Below, in pieces: positions 35,344 through 43,370 of a stretch of DNA of 64,000 bases. The number at the start of each line of letters is the position of its first letter. Positions within the stretch are counted from its first letter, which is position 1. Under the pieces are notes generated by a model, which was not told the DNA's origin, did no database searches, and worked only from the letters and a program-made list of their open reading frames with translations. Both the position numbers and the translations under genes were made by a program. The stretch spans positions 679,962 through 743,961 of the forward strand of contig MKVQ01000043.1 in assembly GCA_001899635.1 (NCBI GenBank), written 5' to 3'. Source of the DNA: Myxococcales bacterium 68-20 (lineage in GTDB: Bacteria; Myxococcota_A; Polyangia; Polyangiales; Polyangiaceae).

Positions 35344-36018
35344 ATGGCATCGCGGCGGAAGACCGACGCGGGCGCGGGCGCGGGCGTCCCCAGCCACGAC
35401 ATCCTCGCGCAGGTCGTCGAGCCGTTGCTTCGACTCGTGGTCGAGATCGCCGAGAAGGAGACCAACCATACAGAGCGACGGCTCATCGAGGCGAAGCTCG
35501 CGAGTATCGAGGCGTGGGCCGCGAGAGCTAGGCGGCGGCGACGGTCAACGACCAAGTCGCCCAGTCCCCCCGGTCGCGTCGAGCGCGACACCGATATTGC
35601 AGATGCTCTCCGCTCCGTTCTCTCCGCTGTCGCCCGCTCGCGGCTTCCCCGCTTGCTCGCGCGCGAGGCGAGGGCATCCACGGTGCTCAACGACTTCGAC
35701 TTCGTCATGACGGTCCTCGATGGCCGCAAGACCGAGGCCGACCTCGCCGTCGTCGACGGTAGAGTCGAGCCCACGTTCGAGGCACTCCTCAGCGAGCCTG
35801 GTCTCCTTGCGAACACTGCCGCCGAGCGGCGCCAGATGAAGCCGGTGCTCGCGGGTTTGGACGGACGACGCGGCGAACTAGCCAAGACGGCTCTCGTCGC
35901 GGCCGGAGAGAGCATCGTCGCCATCCGCCTCGTGTTGCCCCCATCCGGAGTGCGCGAGGCGCGGATTGCTGCTGCCCGCAGCGGTCGTGGCGAGCGGCGT
36001 CGGCGCCGAGCAGTGTGA
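35344..36018 (+). CDS. hypothetical protein in island operon
   Basis: Protein of 224 aa. The N-terminus is Gly/Ala-rich, followed by helices (DILAQVVEPLLRLVVEIAEK, IEAKLASIEAWAARARRRRR). The basic middle segment may touch nucleic acid. The C-terminal half is helical (RVEPTFEALLSEP, RRQMKPVLAGLDGRRGELAK) and ends in an Arg-rich tail. No family is recognised. Its stop overlaps the next start (GTGA), linking it to the genes leading to the recombinase. Confidence 0.6.
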   Translation: MASRRKTDAGAGAGVPSHDILAQVVEPLLRLVVEIAEKETNHTERRLIEAKLASIEAWAARARRRRRSTTKSPSPPGRVERDTDIADALRSVLSAVARSRLPRLLAREARASTVLNDFDFVMTVLDGRKTEADLAVVDGRVEPTFEALLSEPGLLANTAAERRQMKPVLAGLDGRRGELAKTALVAAGESIVAIRLVLPPSGVREARIAAARSGRGERRRRRAV

Positions 36019-36650
36019 AGACTTGCCAGGAATCTCCATCGTCTGATCGTTCAGCAGAGTGTTTCCACGTGCGACGGTGTCCCGAAGACGAACCGACCTT
36101 CTTCGCCTCGCTGAGCACGACGATGATCACACGCAGACACGCGCATGGCGCTGCTTCAGGCGGAACCACCTTCCAGGCCGCGCATGTCGGCCCGGCGCTT
36201 CAATCACGCACCGCGAAGCTCTGCTTCGAGCCGTTCACTTCGGCGCGCGCGATTGATGAGCTCGCCGACGTTCGACGTGAAACTCGCAGCGCCGTGCTCC
36301 GGGTCGCTCGTCTCGGCGCCAAGGATCGCCATCACGGACATCTCCGGCAACTCGCTCTTGTGCCCGAAGAGCTCGTCCCAGACGTTCACGCGGAGTTCGA
36401 GCTCGCCGAGCAGATGGTCCAGCGCTCGGCCTACGATGCGCTAGCGGGCTCGCGATCGCCCCGGCCCTTCACTTCGCCTCACAACGCCAAGGTCGTCTCC
36501 ACCGGGGCCTCGGGGGAGGATGGAGGTCCCTCGTCAGATGCCATGGCACTGTCACGCGATCGCGAAGTGGCGCCTCTGACGCCCGCGGACCTCGTCCACT
36601 TCGTCGAGTTCTTCCGCCGGCTCGACGCCTGGAAGAAGGAAGCCCCATGA
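36015..36650 (+). CDS. doubtful ORF upstream of recombinase; 3' part likely real
   Basis: A 211-codon frame starting at a GTG that overlaps the previous stop and ending in ATGA with the recombinase start. The first two thirds look poorly protein-like, and a minus-strand frame at 36204-36435 (e.g. NVWDELFGHKSELPEMSVMA) competes for the same DNA. The last 35 codons from ATG 36543 (REVAPLTPADLVHFVEFFRR) look genuine and coupled to the recombinase. Small proteins of this type often precede myxobacterial serine recombinases. I favour a short gene 36543-36650, with the rest uncertain. Confidence 0.4.
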   Translation: MKTCQESPSSDRSAECFHVRRCPEDEPTFFASLSTTMITRRHAHGAASGGTTFQAAHVGPALQSRTAKLCFEPFTSARAIDELADVRRETRSAVLRVARLGAKDRHHGHLRQLALVPEELVPDVHAEFELAEQMVQRSAYDALAGSRSPRPFTSPHNAKVVSTGASGEDGGPSSDAMALSRDREVAPLTPADLVHFVEFFRRLDAWKKEAP

Positions 36651-38287
36651 AGCCTCGTCATGCGCACGGCCATCCGGCGTGGTGGGACGCGGGGAACACC
36701 CGCGCGATGCTCGTCTGTCGGATCAGCGACCGAAAGCAGAAGGACGGCGTCTCGCTCGATGCCCAGCAGCACCTCCAGGAGCGATACGCGCGCGAGGCCG
36801 GTCTCACCGTCGCCTCGGTCGCCTCGTTCCAGGAGTCGGCGAAGAAGTCGACCCTCCGGTCCCAGTTCCACGCCGCCATCGCGAAAGCGCGCGCCCAGGG
36901 CGTCAAACACCTCGTCTTCTACGTGTGGGACCGCATCGCGCGGAACTTCACGGATGCCGAGATCCTCGAGGAGATGGTTCGGGAGGGAGAGATCGTCATC
37001 CACATCGCGTGCGGAGGGACCGTCCTCCACGAGGACAGCGACGACTCGGAGTTCTTCCTTTTCGACATCAGCATCGCGCACGCGAAGCAGGACAACCGCG
37101 CCCGCAAGAGCAAGACGATCGACGGCATGGAGCAGCGGTGCCGCAACGGCTGGTATCCGAGCCGTCCGCCGACCTTCTACTGGCAGGACCCGGATCTCGA
37201 CGAGCACGGGCGCCCGAAGAAGCGCGGGAGCACCGTCGCTGGACCGACGCCCGAAGGGCGGCGCCTCGTTCGACGCGAGATGGATCTCCACCTCAAGGGC
37301 TATAGCCTCGACCGCATTCGCGAGACTTGCCTCGGAGAGCAGCTCGTCCCGCCGAACATGATCCCGAGCTACTACCGCACGACCGTCGAGAAGCATCTGA
37401 AGCAGGACTTCTACGCGGGCATCCCGAACCCGCACGATGGCTTCAAGAGCCAGTTCACCTGGCGCGACACCTGGTACGAGGCCAAGCACGAGCCCATCTT
37501 CACCGCCGAGGAGTGGCGACGCCTGCAGGCCTCGTTCGGCAAACAGGGGACCTACCGCAAGCTGAAGCACGAGGGCCTTTTCAACCAAGGGCCTCTCTCG
37601 CTGACGTGTGCCGCTCCGGGATGTGGCTGCAAGATCACGTTCGCCCCTAAGACGAAGGGCACGGGCGAGCACACGCGCGAGTACCGCTACTACCGCTGCG
37701 CCGACGGCAAGCGCGTGCACGTCGATGGTGGCGAGCGTCAGGTCAACGTCCGCGAGGAGGACATCCTCGACGCCCTCGGCGAAGCCGTCGAGCGCATCGC
37801 CATCGACGACTTCATCGCCGAGGCGATCGCTCACGCGCTCAACGTCACGCACCGTGAAGCGAAGGCCGCGCGCTCGAAGGCAGCCGAGACCTACCGCGCC
37901 GAGCTCCAAGCGCTCGACCAGAAGGAGAACACCCTCGTGGACGTCCTCACCTCCGGCAACATCGACGCCGAGACGTTCAGCCGCCAGCAACGGCGCGTCC
38001 GCGCCGAGCGCGACGCGCTCTTCGACAAGCTCCGCGAGGCGGACGCGATGATCGACGACGGGTACCTCGTCACCGCGCACCGCGTTTTGGAACTCGCGAA
38101 GTCCGCGCGAACACTCTGGAATGGGCGAAGCGCCCAGGAGAAGTGCGAGCTCCTCGAGAAGCTGGTTTGTAACCCGCGCCTCGAGGGCCGAACCGTTCGT
38201 TATGACCTACAAAAGAGCTTCGCCGCGCTAGCCCAGATGCGCGGCGAAGAGGGGTGGCGTCCCCGACGGGATTCGAACCCGTGTTAG
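36647..38287 (+). CDS. large serine recombinase (integrase) ending inside tRNA-Glu
   Basis: Site-specific recombinase of 546 aa. Catalytic domain with Ser27 in MLVCRISDRKQKDGVSL and Arg motif VWDRIARN. A recombinase domain follows (LVRREMDLHLKGYSLDRIRE, KQDFYAGIPNPHDGF). The zinc-ribbon has CAAPGCGC and YYRCADGK, and the coiled coil spans about residues 400-450 (YRAELQALDQKENTLVDVL). The last 11 codons (PRRDSNPC end) are the complement of the 3' part of the tRNA-Glu gene, so integration at the tRNA supplies the C-terminus and stop codon. It overlaps the preceding small ORF by ATGA. It is probably the integrase of the whole island. Confidence 0.93.
   Translation: MKPRHAHGHPAWWDAGNTRAMLVCRISDRKQKDGVSLDAQQHLQERYAREAGLTVASVASFQESAKKSTLRSQFHAAIAKARAQGVKHLVFYVWDRIARNFTDAEILEEMVREGEIVIHIACGGTVLHEDSDDSEFFLFDISIAHAKQDNRARKSKTIDGMEQRCRNGWYPSRPPTFYWQDPDLDEHGRPKKRGSTVAGPTPEGRRLVRREMDLHLKGYSLDRIRETCLGEQLVPPNMIPSYYRTTVEKHLKQDFYAGIPNPHDGFKSQFTWRDTWYEAKHEPIFTAEEWRRLQASFGKQGTYRKLKHEGLFNQGPLSLTCAAPGCGCKITFAPKTKGTGEHTREYRYYRCADGKRVHVDGGERQVNVREEDILDALGEAVERIAIDDFIAEAIAHALNVTHREAKAARSKAAETYRAELQALDQKENTLVDVLTSGNIDAETFSRQQRRVRAERDALFDKLREADAMIDDGYLVTAHRVLELAKSARTLWNGRSAQEKCELLEKLVCNPRLEGRTVRYDLQKSFAALAQMRGEEGWRPRRDSNPC
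38255..38287. other. putative attachment site in tRNA-Glu 3' end
   Basis: The 33 bp shared by the tRNA-Glu 3' half (T-arm, acceptor stem, CCA) and the end of the recombinase gene. tRNA 3' ends are common integration sites, and the recombinase sits directly beside it. The matching second copy (left junction) was not found in this window, so this is inference. Confidence 0.55.
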
Positions 38288-38330
38288 CGGCGTGAAAAGC
38301 CGCGGTCCTGGGCCTCTAGACGACGGGGAC
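38255..38330 (-). tRNA. tRNA-Glu (UUC)
   Basis: 76-nt tRNA with encoded CCA. Acceptor stem GTCCCCG pairs with CGGGGAC. Anticodon stem GCGGC/GCCGC encloses loop TTTTCAC, giving anticodon TTC. T-arm CGGGTTCGAATCCCG contains the canonical TTCGA. The structure is complete although the 3' end overlaps the recombinase coding sequence on the other strand. Confidence 0.97.
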
Positions 38331-38405
38331 TCAGACGAAGGCGCTCTCTCTACCGTTCAGGCGGCCCGGTGTAAAGGGCTCGTGCACGGGAACGCACGCG
38401 ACGGC

Positions 38406-39212
38406 TCAGCTCACGGCCCGGTTCAGCCCGGCCACCACGCTGCGGAGGACGGCGCGGGGGGCGAAGCGGACGCTCTGCATCCCGATCCAGTTGAGGGCGC
38501 CGTGGATCGAGAGGATCTGGCCCTTCATCATCGCGCGGTAGGCGTCGGCGGCGACCTCCTTCGCGCCCGCAACGCCGCTGCGCTGGAAGAGGCGGGTCTT
38601 GTCGTTGCCGGCCGTGGTCGCGAACTCGGTCGCGGTCGCGCCCGGGCAGTAGCAGGTGACGCTGACGCCCGTGCCTTCGAGCTCGTAGGCGAGCGCTTCG
38701 GTGAAGGAGACGACGAACGCCTTCGTCGCGTAGTAGGTCGCCATGTACGGGCCCGGTTGGAAGCCCGCCGTCGACGCGATGTTCATGACGCGTCCGAAGC
38801 CGCGCGCGCGCATCGGGCGGGCGAGCTGGTGGGTGAGCTCGACGAGCGAGCGCACGTTGACGTCGATCATCTCGAGCTCACGCTTCAGGTCGAGATCGAG
38901 GAACGCGCCGTTCGAGCCGAAGCCGGCGTTGTTGACGAGGAGGTCGACCGTGAGTCCGCGGACTCGGACCTGCTCGACGACGGCGGCCGGCGCAGCTCGA
39001 TCGCCGAGGTCGGCGGCGATGACGTGCGCTTTCACGCCGTAGGCCTTCGTCAGCTCGGCGGCGAGCTCCTCGAGCTTGTTCTCGCTCCGGGCGACGAGGA
39101 CGACGTCGTGTCCGTCGGCGGCGAAGAGCTGCGCGAGCTCCTTGCCGATGCCGGCGGAGGCACCGGTCACGAGGGCGGTCTGCTTGGGTTGGCTCGTCGC
39201 TTCGTTGGCCAT
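38406..39212 (-). CDS. SDR-family oxidoreductase
   Basis: Short-chain dehydrogenase of 268 aa. NADP-binding motif TGASAGIG at residues 16-23, NNAG in LLVNNAGFGSNG, catalytic Ser in NIASTAGFQPG, Y-x-x-x-K in MATYYATKAF, and CPGATATEF after it. The pattern matches DltE/YqjQ-like SDRs acting on unknown substrates. It is the first backbone gene beyond the tRNA-Glu gene, with a 75-bp gap. Full family length and intact catalytic residues suggest activity. Confidence 0.93.
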   Translation of the reverse strand: MANEATSQPKQTALVTGASAGIGKELAQLFAADGHDVVLVARSENKLEELAAELTKAYGVKAHVIAADLGDRAAPAAVVEQVRVRGLTVDLLVNNAGFGSNGAFLDLDLKRELEMIDVNVRSLVELTHQLARPMRARGFGRVMNIASTAGFQPGPYMATYYATKAFVVSFTEALAYELEGTGVSVTCYCPGATATEFATTAGNDKTRLFQRSGVAGAKEVAADAYRAMMKGQILSIHGALNWIGMQSVRFAPRAVLRSVVAGLNRAVS

Positions 39213-39370
39213 GTCCCGGATGTACCCGAGAGCGTGCTCACGCGAAAGCGGCGGCGGGGAGCGGCGGGAGCGCGGCGGGGAGCGCGGCAGCGACGGGGCG
39301 CGGCAGCGCGAGGGCCAATCCGGCGCGGTCCGGCGCGGGCGTTCCCCGCGTCGACCGCACGAGGCCCCGC

Positions 39371-40909
39371 TCAGAACGGAATGCCGAGGCCGACTCGGAG
39401 GCCGCCGCGCGTCGCCGGGGAGGCGTAGAAGAAGCGGCCCTCCGGCGGATCGTTGTCGCGGACGGCGCCGACGCCGTGCACGTTCACGAATGCGGCGAGC
39501 TCGAGGAAGATGGGGCCGACGTCGGCCTGCATGCCCGCGTCGAGGAGGAGGGAGAAGCCGACGCCCTGCCCTTGCTTCGTCAACGTGCTGCCTTGCTGCG
39601 CGAGCCTCGACTCGACGACCAGGCCGTGGATGCCGAAGCCCGCTCCTCCGGTGAAGCGCACCGTGCCCGGGCCGACGAAGCGCGCCATCGGCGTGAGCTG
39701 CCAGTGGGCGACCTGCGTCTCCGAGTCGACGTCATCGCTCGGACGACGCTTGTACTTCGCCTGCATCGCGCCGACGTCGCCGTGGATCTCGAGTGCGAAC
39801 GACTTGGCGAGCAGGTAGCCGACGCGGCCGCCGACCGTGAGACCGGCGAAGTTGCTGCGGCGCGTGCCATACGGGGTCGGCTCGTCGAGCGGGACGCCGA
39901 GGCGATAGCTCACGGTGTCGAGCGCGCCCGTCACCGCGACGTAGAGCTTCTTCTTCTTCGGCGCCTTCAGCTCCGGCGCGACATACGCCGGCGGTGCTTC
40001 ACCGATCGCCTGGAGCTTCACCGGGTAGTCGACCGATGCCCCCGCAGGGACAGTGGCATCGAGCGTCGTCGTCTTCCATCCGGGCGACGAGACCTCGATC
40101 GTGTGCGCGCCCGCGGTGACCTTGCCTCGCCATGTGCCGCGCGCTGGAACCTCGACGCCGTCGACGCGGATGAGGGCCTCGGGGACGTTGGTCTCGATCT
40201 TCAAGAGGCCCTCGTTCGGGCCGAGGACAGGCGCCCCCTGCCCGTTCGCAGCGCCCTGGGCACGCATGAGGAACGTCGCGTCGACCGGCTGGCCGGTCAC
40301 CAGCGCGAGCTTCTTCTCGGGAGGATCCGGGTAGCCCGGCGCGTGCGCGGTGAACGTGTAGATGCCGGGCATCAGGCGGATCGGCCGCCGATGCGCCCCC
40401 GCGGCGAGCGGCTGCGGCTTCGATCCGACCGGCGACGCGGGCTGGATCGCGATGACGGCGTCCTCGACCGGCGTCCTGTCCTCCGTCACGACGGAGAGCC
40501 TCACCGTGGCGACGCTCCTCGACAGCTCCGCGAGCTCACGCTCGATCGCGGCTCGAGTCTCCGGCTTGAGCGTGTCCTTGCCCTCGTCGAGTGCCTCGTC
40601 GAACGCCGTTGCCGCCTCGTCGAGGCGGTTCATGCCCTTCAGCGAGAGCGCGATGTTCTGCTTGATGCCCGCCGACGGCTTCTCCTTGTACGCGTCCTGG
40701 AACGCGGCGAGCGCCTCGGCGTATTGCTTCTTGTCGTAGAGCTCGATGCCCTTCTTGAAGTGCGCCCGCGCGGCCGCCTCGTCTGCCAGCGCGATGCGCG
40801 GGGCGAGGAGCACGACGGAGACGGCCACGAGCACGACCGCGGCCAGCGCGAGCCGCGCGCAGAGGCCGGCCAGCGCCCGGGCAAAGGCATACGTGGAAGC
40901 GAGTCGCAT
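39371..40909 (-). CDS. TPR/PEGA-domain protein with C-terminal barrel
   Basis: Envelope protein of 512 aa from ATG 40909 (an upstream frame adds 12 residues). Signal peptide LALAAVVLVAVSVVLLA, cleaved near ALADE. TPR-like repeats at about residues 43-130 (AHFKKGIELYDKKQYAEALA). Two beta-sandwich segments follow, the second a PEGA domain (LIRVDGVEVPARGTWRGKVT). From about 330 a beta-barrel-like domain ends in GLRVGLGIPF, with the terminal Phe of an outer-membrane protein. It is 32 bp downstream of a Ser/Thr kinase gene, an arrangement common in myxobacteria. Role: probably an outer-membrane or periplasmic scaffold. Confidence 0.85.
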   Translation of the reverse strand: MRLASTYAFARALAGLCARLALAAVVLVAVSVVLLAPRIALADEAAARAHFKKGIELYDKKQYAEALAAFQDAYKEKPSAGIKQNIALSLKGMNRLDEAATAFDEALDEGKDTLKPETRAAIERELAELSRSVATVRLSVVTEDRTPVEDAVIAIQPASPVGSKPQPLAAGAHRRPIRLMPGIYTFTAHAPGYPDPPEKKLALVTGQPVDATFLMRAQGAANGQGAPVLGPNEGLLKIETNVPEALIRVDGVEVPARGTWRGKVTAGAHTIEVSSPGWKTTTLDATVPAGASVDYPVKLQAIGEAPPAYVAPELKAPKKKKLYVAVTGALDTVSYRLGVPLDEPTPYGTRRSNFAGLTVGGRVGYLLAKSFALEIHGDVGAMQAKYKRRPSDDVDSETQVAHWQLTPMARFVGPGTVRFTGGAGFGIHGLVVESRLAQQGSTLTKQGQGVGFSLLLDAGMQADVGPIFLELAAFVNVHGVGAVRDNDPPEGRFFYASPATRGGLRVGLGIPF

Positions 40910-40941
40910 GAGCAGGTTCGATGAAGGAAGGTGACGAAGGA

Positions 40942-42723
40942 TCAAGGAAGGTCGCGCGCGATGTCGAGAGGCTTGGCCCCGCTGGCTCCGGAGCTTCCGC
41001 CGCTACCGCTACCGCTACCGCTACCGCCGTTGCCACTGCCTCCGCCGCCGTTGCGTTGGTTGGCCTTCGACGGCGCTGCGTTCGTGCTCGGCGGCGCAGA
41101 CGATGACGACGACGGCGCTTCGAGCACCGCCGGAGGATCGAGCGATGCCGATGACCCCGACGAGGCGGACGAAGAAGGCACCGCCTCGGACGGCGTCGGG
41201 CTCGGGACGCCGCTCGTGATCGTTGGCGGTGTTGTCTTCGTCGAGGGCGACGTCACTCGCGACGACGGCGTCGGACGCGTATCGGAGCGCCGGTCGAGCA
41301 TGGTGATCACGGCGAGCATGACGCCGATCCCGGTGAGGGTCGCGAGCACCGCCGTCACGACGATCGCCGTGACCGACCGCTTGCGACGTGAGAGCGGCGC
41401 CGCGGTCCCGTTCGACAGCGACGCGGACGCGCCGGAAGACACCCGCTGCGCGGCTCCGGCAAGCTGCTCCCCCGGCGATCGCGCGGAGGCCGACCGCGAA
41501 GCCGAAGCGGAAGCCGACTCCTGATCGCTCGCGCCGGACGCCGAGCCGGCGATGCGCGTCTCGGTGCCGAGCACGGGCTGCTGCGCTGGTCGCTTCTCGG
41601 GTGAGGGCGCCACGCCCGGAGACATGAGCGTCTCCGGCATTCCGACATCGAGCGGCACCCGCGTCTTCTCCGCGGGCGCGAGCTCGTGGAGCGCGCCGAG
41701 CATCCGCTCGGCCGAGGGAAACCGCTCGGCCCGATCGCGGGAAAGAGCACGCGCGACGAAGCTCGCGATCTCGGGCGAGATGCTCGGCTCGACCGCGCGG
41801 AGATCGGGCGCCTCACGCATGCAAATCGAGAGGATGACCTGCTCGTACGTCTCGCCCGTGTGCGGCGGCCGCCCCGAGAGGCATTCGAAGAGGATCGCGC
41901 CGACGCTGTAGATGTCCGCCCGCGCGTCGACGTCGGGCATCGCCTGAGCCTGCTCCGGGCACATGTAGAACGGCGTGCCGAGGACCGTGCCGCGCCCCGT
42001 GAGCGCGAGCGGCGAGGTCTTGTCGCGCGGACGCTCGATCTTCGAGACGCCGAAGTCGACGATCTTCGCGAAGAGCGGATCGGTATCGCTCTTCGTGAGG
42101 AAGACGTTGTCCGGCTTGAGGTCGCGATGGACGATGCCTGCCGCGTGCGCCTTCGCGAGCCCCTTCAGGACCTGCGCGACGATGTGCATCGCCTCCGGGA
42201 TCGGGACACGAGTCGTCCGGCGGAGTCGCTGCCCGAGGTCCTCGCCACGGAGGAGCTCCATTACGAGGAACGGGCGCCCGTCCTCGCTGCCGGCGTCGAG
42301 CACCGTGACGATGTGCGCGCTCTCTATCGCGCTCATCGCCCGCGCTTCACGCGCGAAGCGGGCGACGATGCGCTCGTCGGTCGCGAACTCCTGGTCGATG
42401 AACTTGATGGCGACGCGCTTGCCGAGGCCGAGATGCTCCGCCTCGTACACTGCGCCCATGCCGCCATGGCCGACGAGCGCCCGGAGGATGTAGCGACCGG
42501 CGATCGACTTGCCGATGAGCGCTTCGCGAACGGCGCGCGCACGCGCTTGCTGCTCTTCGTAAGACCCGCCGTCGACGGAGCTACGACCAAAGCTCACGGG
42601 AGCCTCGTAGCGCGGACCGCCAGCGGCAGATCCGCGCCCAGCATCGACCGGAGTTTCGTCGCGCATCCCGCCGTCGGCGGAGCCACGCCTACCCCCGACA
42701 GGAGTCTTCTCGAGCTCGCTCAT
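40942..42723 (-). CDS. membrane Ser/Thr protein kinase
   Basis: PknB-type kinase of 593 aa. Kinase domain at about residues 77-340: Gly loop LVGHGGMGAVYEAE, Lys in VAIKFI, catalytic HRDLKPDNVF, DFG in IVDFGVSK, and activation segment GTPFYMCPEQ. A Ser/Ala/Thr-rich linker leads to one membrane helix near residue 450 (VTAVLATLTGIGVMLAVITM) and a Ser/Pro/Gly-rich outer tail with GSGSGSG repeats. All catalytic residues are present. The next gene downstream encodes a TPR/PEGA protein. Targets are unknown. An 11-bp inverted repeat lies between this gene and rpsT. Confidence 0.94.
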   Translation of the reverse strand: MSELEKTPVGGRRGSADGGMRDETPVDAGRGSAAGGPRYEAPVSFGRSSVDGGSYEEQQARARAVREALIGKSIAGRYILRALVGHGGMGAVYEAEHLGLGKRVAIKFIDQEFATDERIVARFAREARAMSAIESAHIVTVLDAGSEDGRPFLVMELLRGEDLGQRLRRTTRVPIPEAMHIVAQVLKGLAKAHAAGIVHRDLKPDNVFLTKSDTDPLFAKIVDFGVSKIERPRDKTSPLALTGRGTVLGTPFYMCPEQAQAMPDVDARADIYSVGAILFECLSGRPPHTGETYEQVILSICMREAPDLRAVEPSISPEIASFVARALSRDRAERFPSAERMLGALHELAPAEKTRVPLDVGMPETLMSPGVAPSPEKRPAQQPVLGTETRIAGSASGASDQESASASASRSASARSPGEQLAGAAQRVSSGASASLSNGTAAPLSRRKRSVTAIVVTAVLATLTGIGVMLAVITMLDRRSDTRPTPSSRVTSPSTKTTPPTITSGVPSPTPSEAVPSSSASSGSSASLDPPAVLEAPSSSSSAPPSTNAAPSKANQRNGGGGSGNGGSGSGSGSGGSSGASGAKPLDIARDLP

Positions 42724-42753
42724 CCGCGCGTCCTAGCGACGCGTGTGAAGCTT

Positions 42754-42794
42754 ATCAGGACGAGCGGTCGTGCTCGACCCTTGCTCGTCCTGAT
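42754..42794. promoter_or_regulatory. 11-bp inverted repeat downstream of rpsT
   Basis: ATCAGGACGAG (42754-42764) and CTCGTCCTGAT (42784-42794) pair perfectly across a 19-nt loop that has an internal CGAG/CTCG pairing option. It lies between the rpsT stop and the kinase start, so it may be a terminator of rpsT or a leader hairpin of the kinase mRNA. No T-tract follows. Confidence 0.45.
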
Positions 42795-42831
42795 CGTTCG
42801 ATCCTCGATCCTCGAGGAGCGAAGCGGAACT

Positions 42832-43110
42832 CTACTTGGCAGCGGCGGCCGCCAGGCTGTGAACCTGGGCGGAGAGACGCGAGATCGTGCGCGAGGCGGC
42901 CTTCACGTGGACGGCGCCCTTGGTGGCGGCCTTGTCGAGCGCCTTGGTCGCAGCCTTGAGCGCGACATCCGCGGCGCTCTTGTCCTTCGCGTGAAGAGCC
43001 GTACGAACCCGCTTCACGAGCGTACGAACCGTGCTGTTGATGGCGCGGTTACGAGCCGTTTTGACGATACGCTGGCGGTTACGCTTCTCTGCGGAGGGAT
43101 GATTGGCCAC
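42832..43110 (-). CDS. rpsT: 30S ribosomal protein S20
   Basis: Ribosomal protein S20, 92 aa, a basic helical protein that binds 16S rRNA in the small subunit. The family signature is at the start (MANHPSAEKRNRQRIVKTAR) and again in NSTVRTLVKRVRTALHA. It is alone in its transcription unit with a good promoter upstream (43159-43186), as in many bacteria. Length is normal. Confidence 0.97.
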   Translation of the reverse strand: MANHPSAEKRNRQRIVKTARNRAINSTVRTLVKRVRTALHAKDKSAADVALKAATKALDKAATKGAVHVKAASRTISRLSAQVHSLAAAAAK

Positions 43111-43158
43111 GTTCAGGATCCTCGAACAAACGGCCCGTTCGGGGCCTAGGGAGGGCGC

Positions 43159-43186
43159 ACTTTACGGACGGAGCCAGGAAAGTCAA
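43159..43186 (-). promoter_or_regulatory. predicted sigma-70 promoter of rpsT
   Basis: On the minus strand TTGACT (43186-43181) and TAAAGT (43164-43159) are separated by 16 bp, and the -10 lies 48 bp before the rpsT ATG. It is one of the few clear vegetative-type promoters in the window. Confidence 0.6.
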
Positions 43187-43370
43187 GCCGGACGGCGGGC
43201 TTGGACCGCGAGCACGGTCACGCGCGTTGGTCGAGCTCGTCTCATGAGAAACGAGCGTCGTCTCGAACGACGGCCTCACGGCCTACGCCGAGCACGATGC
43301 CCAAGCTTCTAGCATTGCAGCCGATTCGTTCCATGGAGAAGCGCGATCGGTCGGTCGATCGGCAGACGGA

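Noticed and set aside
36479-38080. A minus-strand open frame of about 530 codons
   Set aside because: It is the antisense of the serine recombinase and has no family features.
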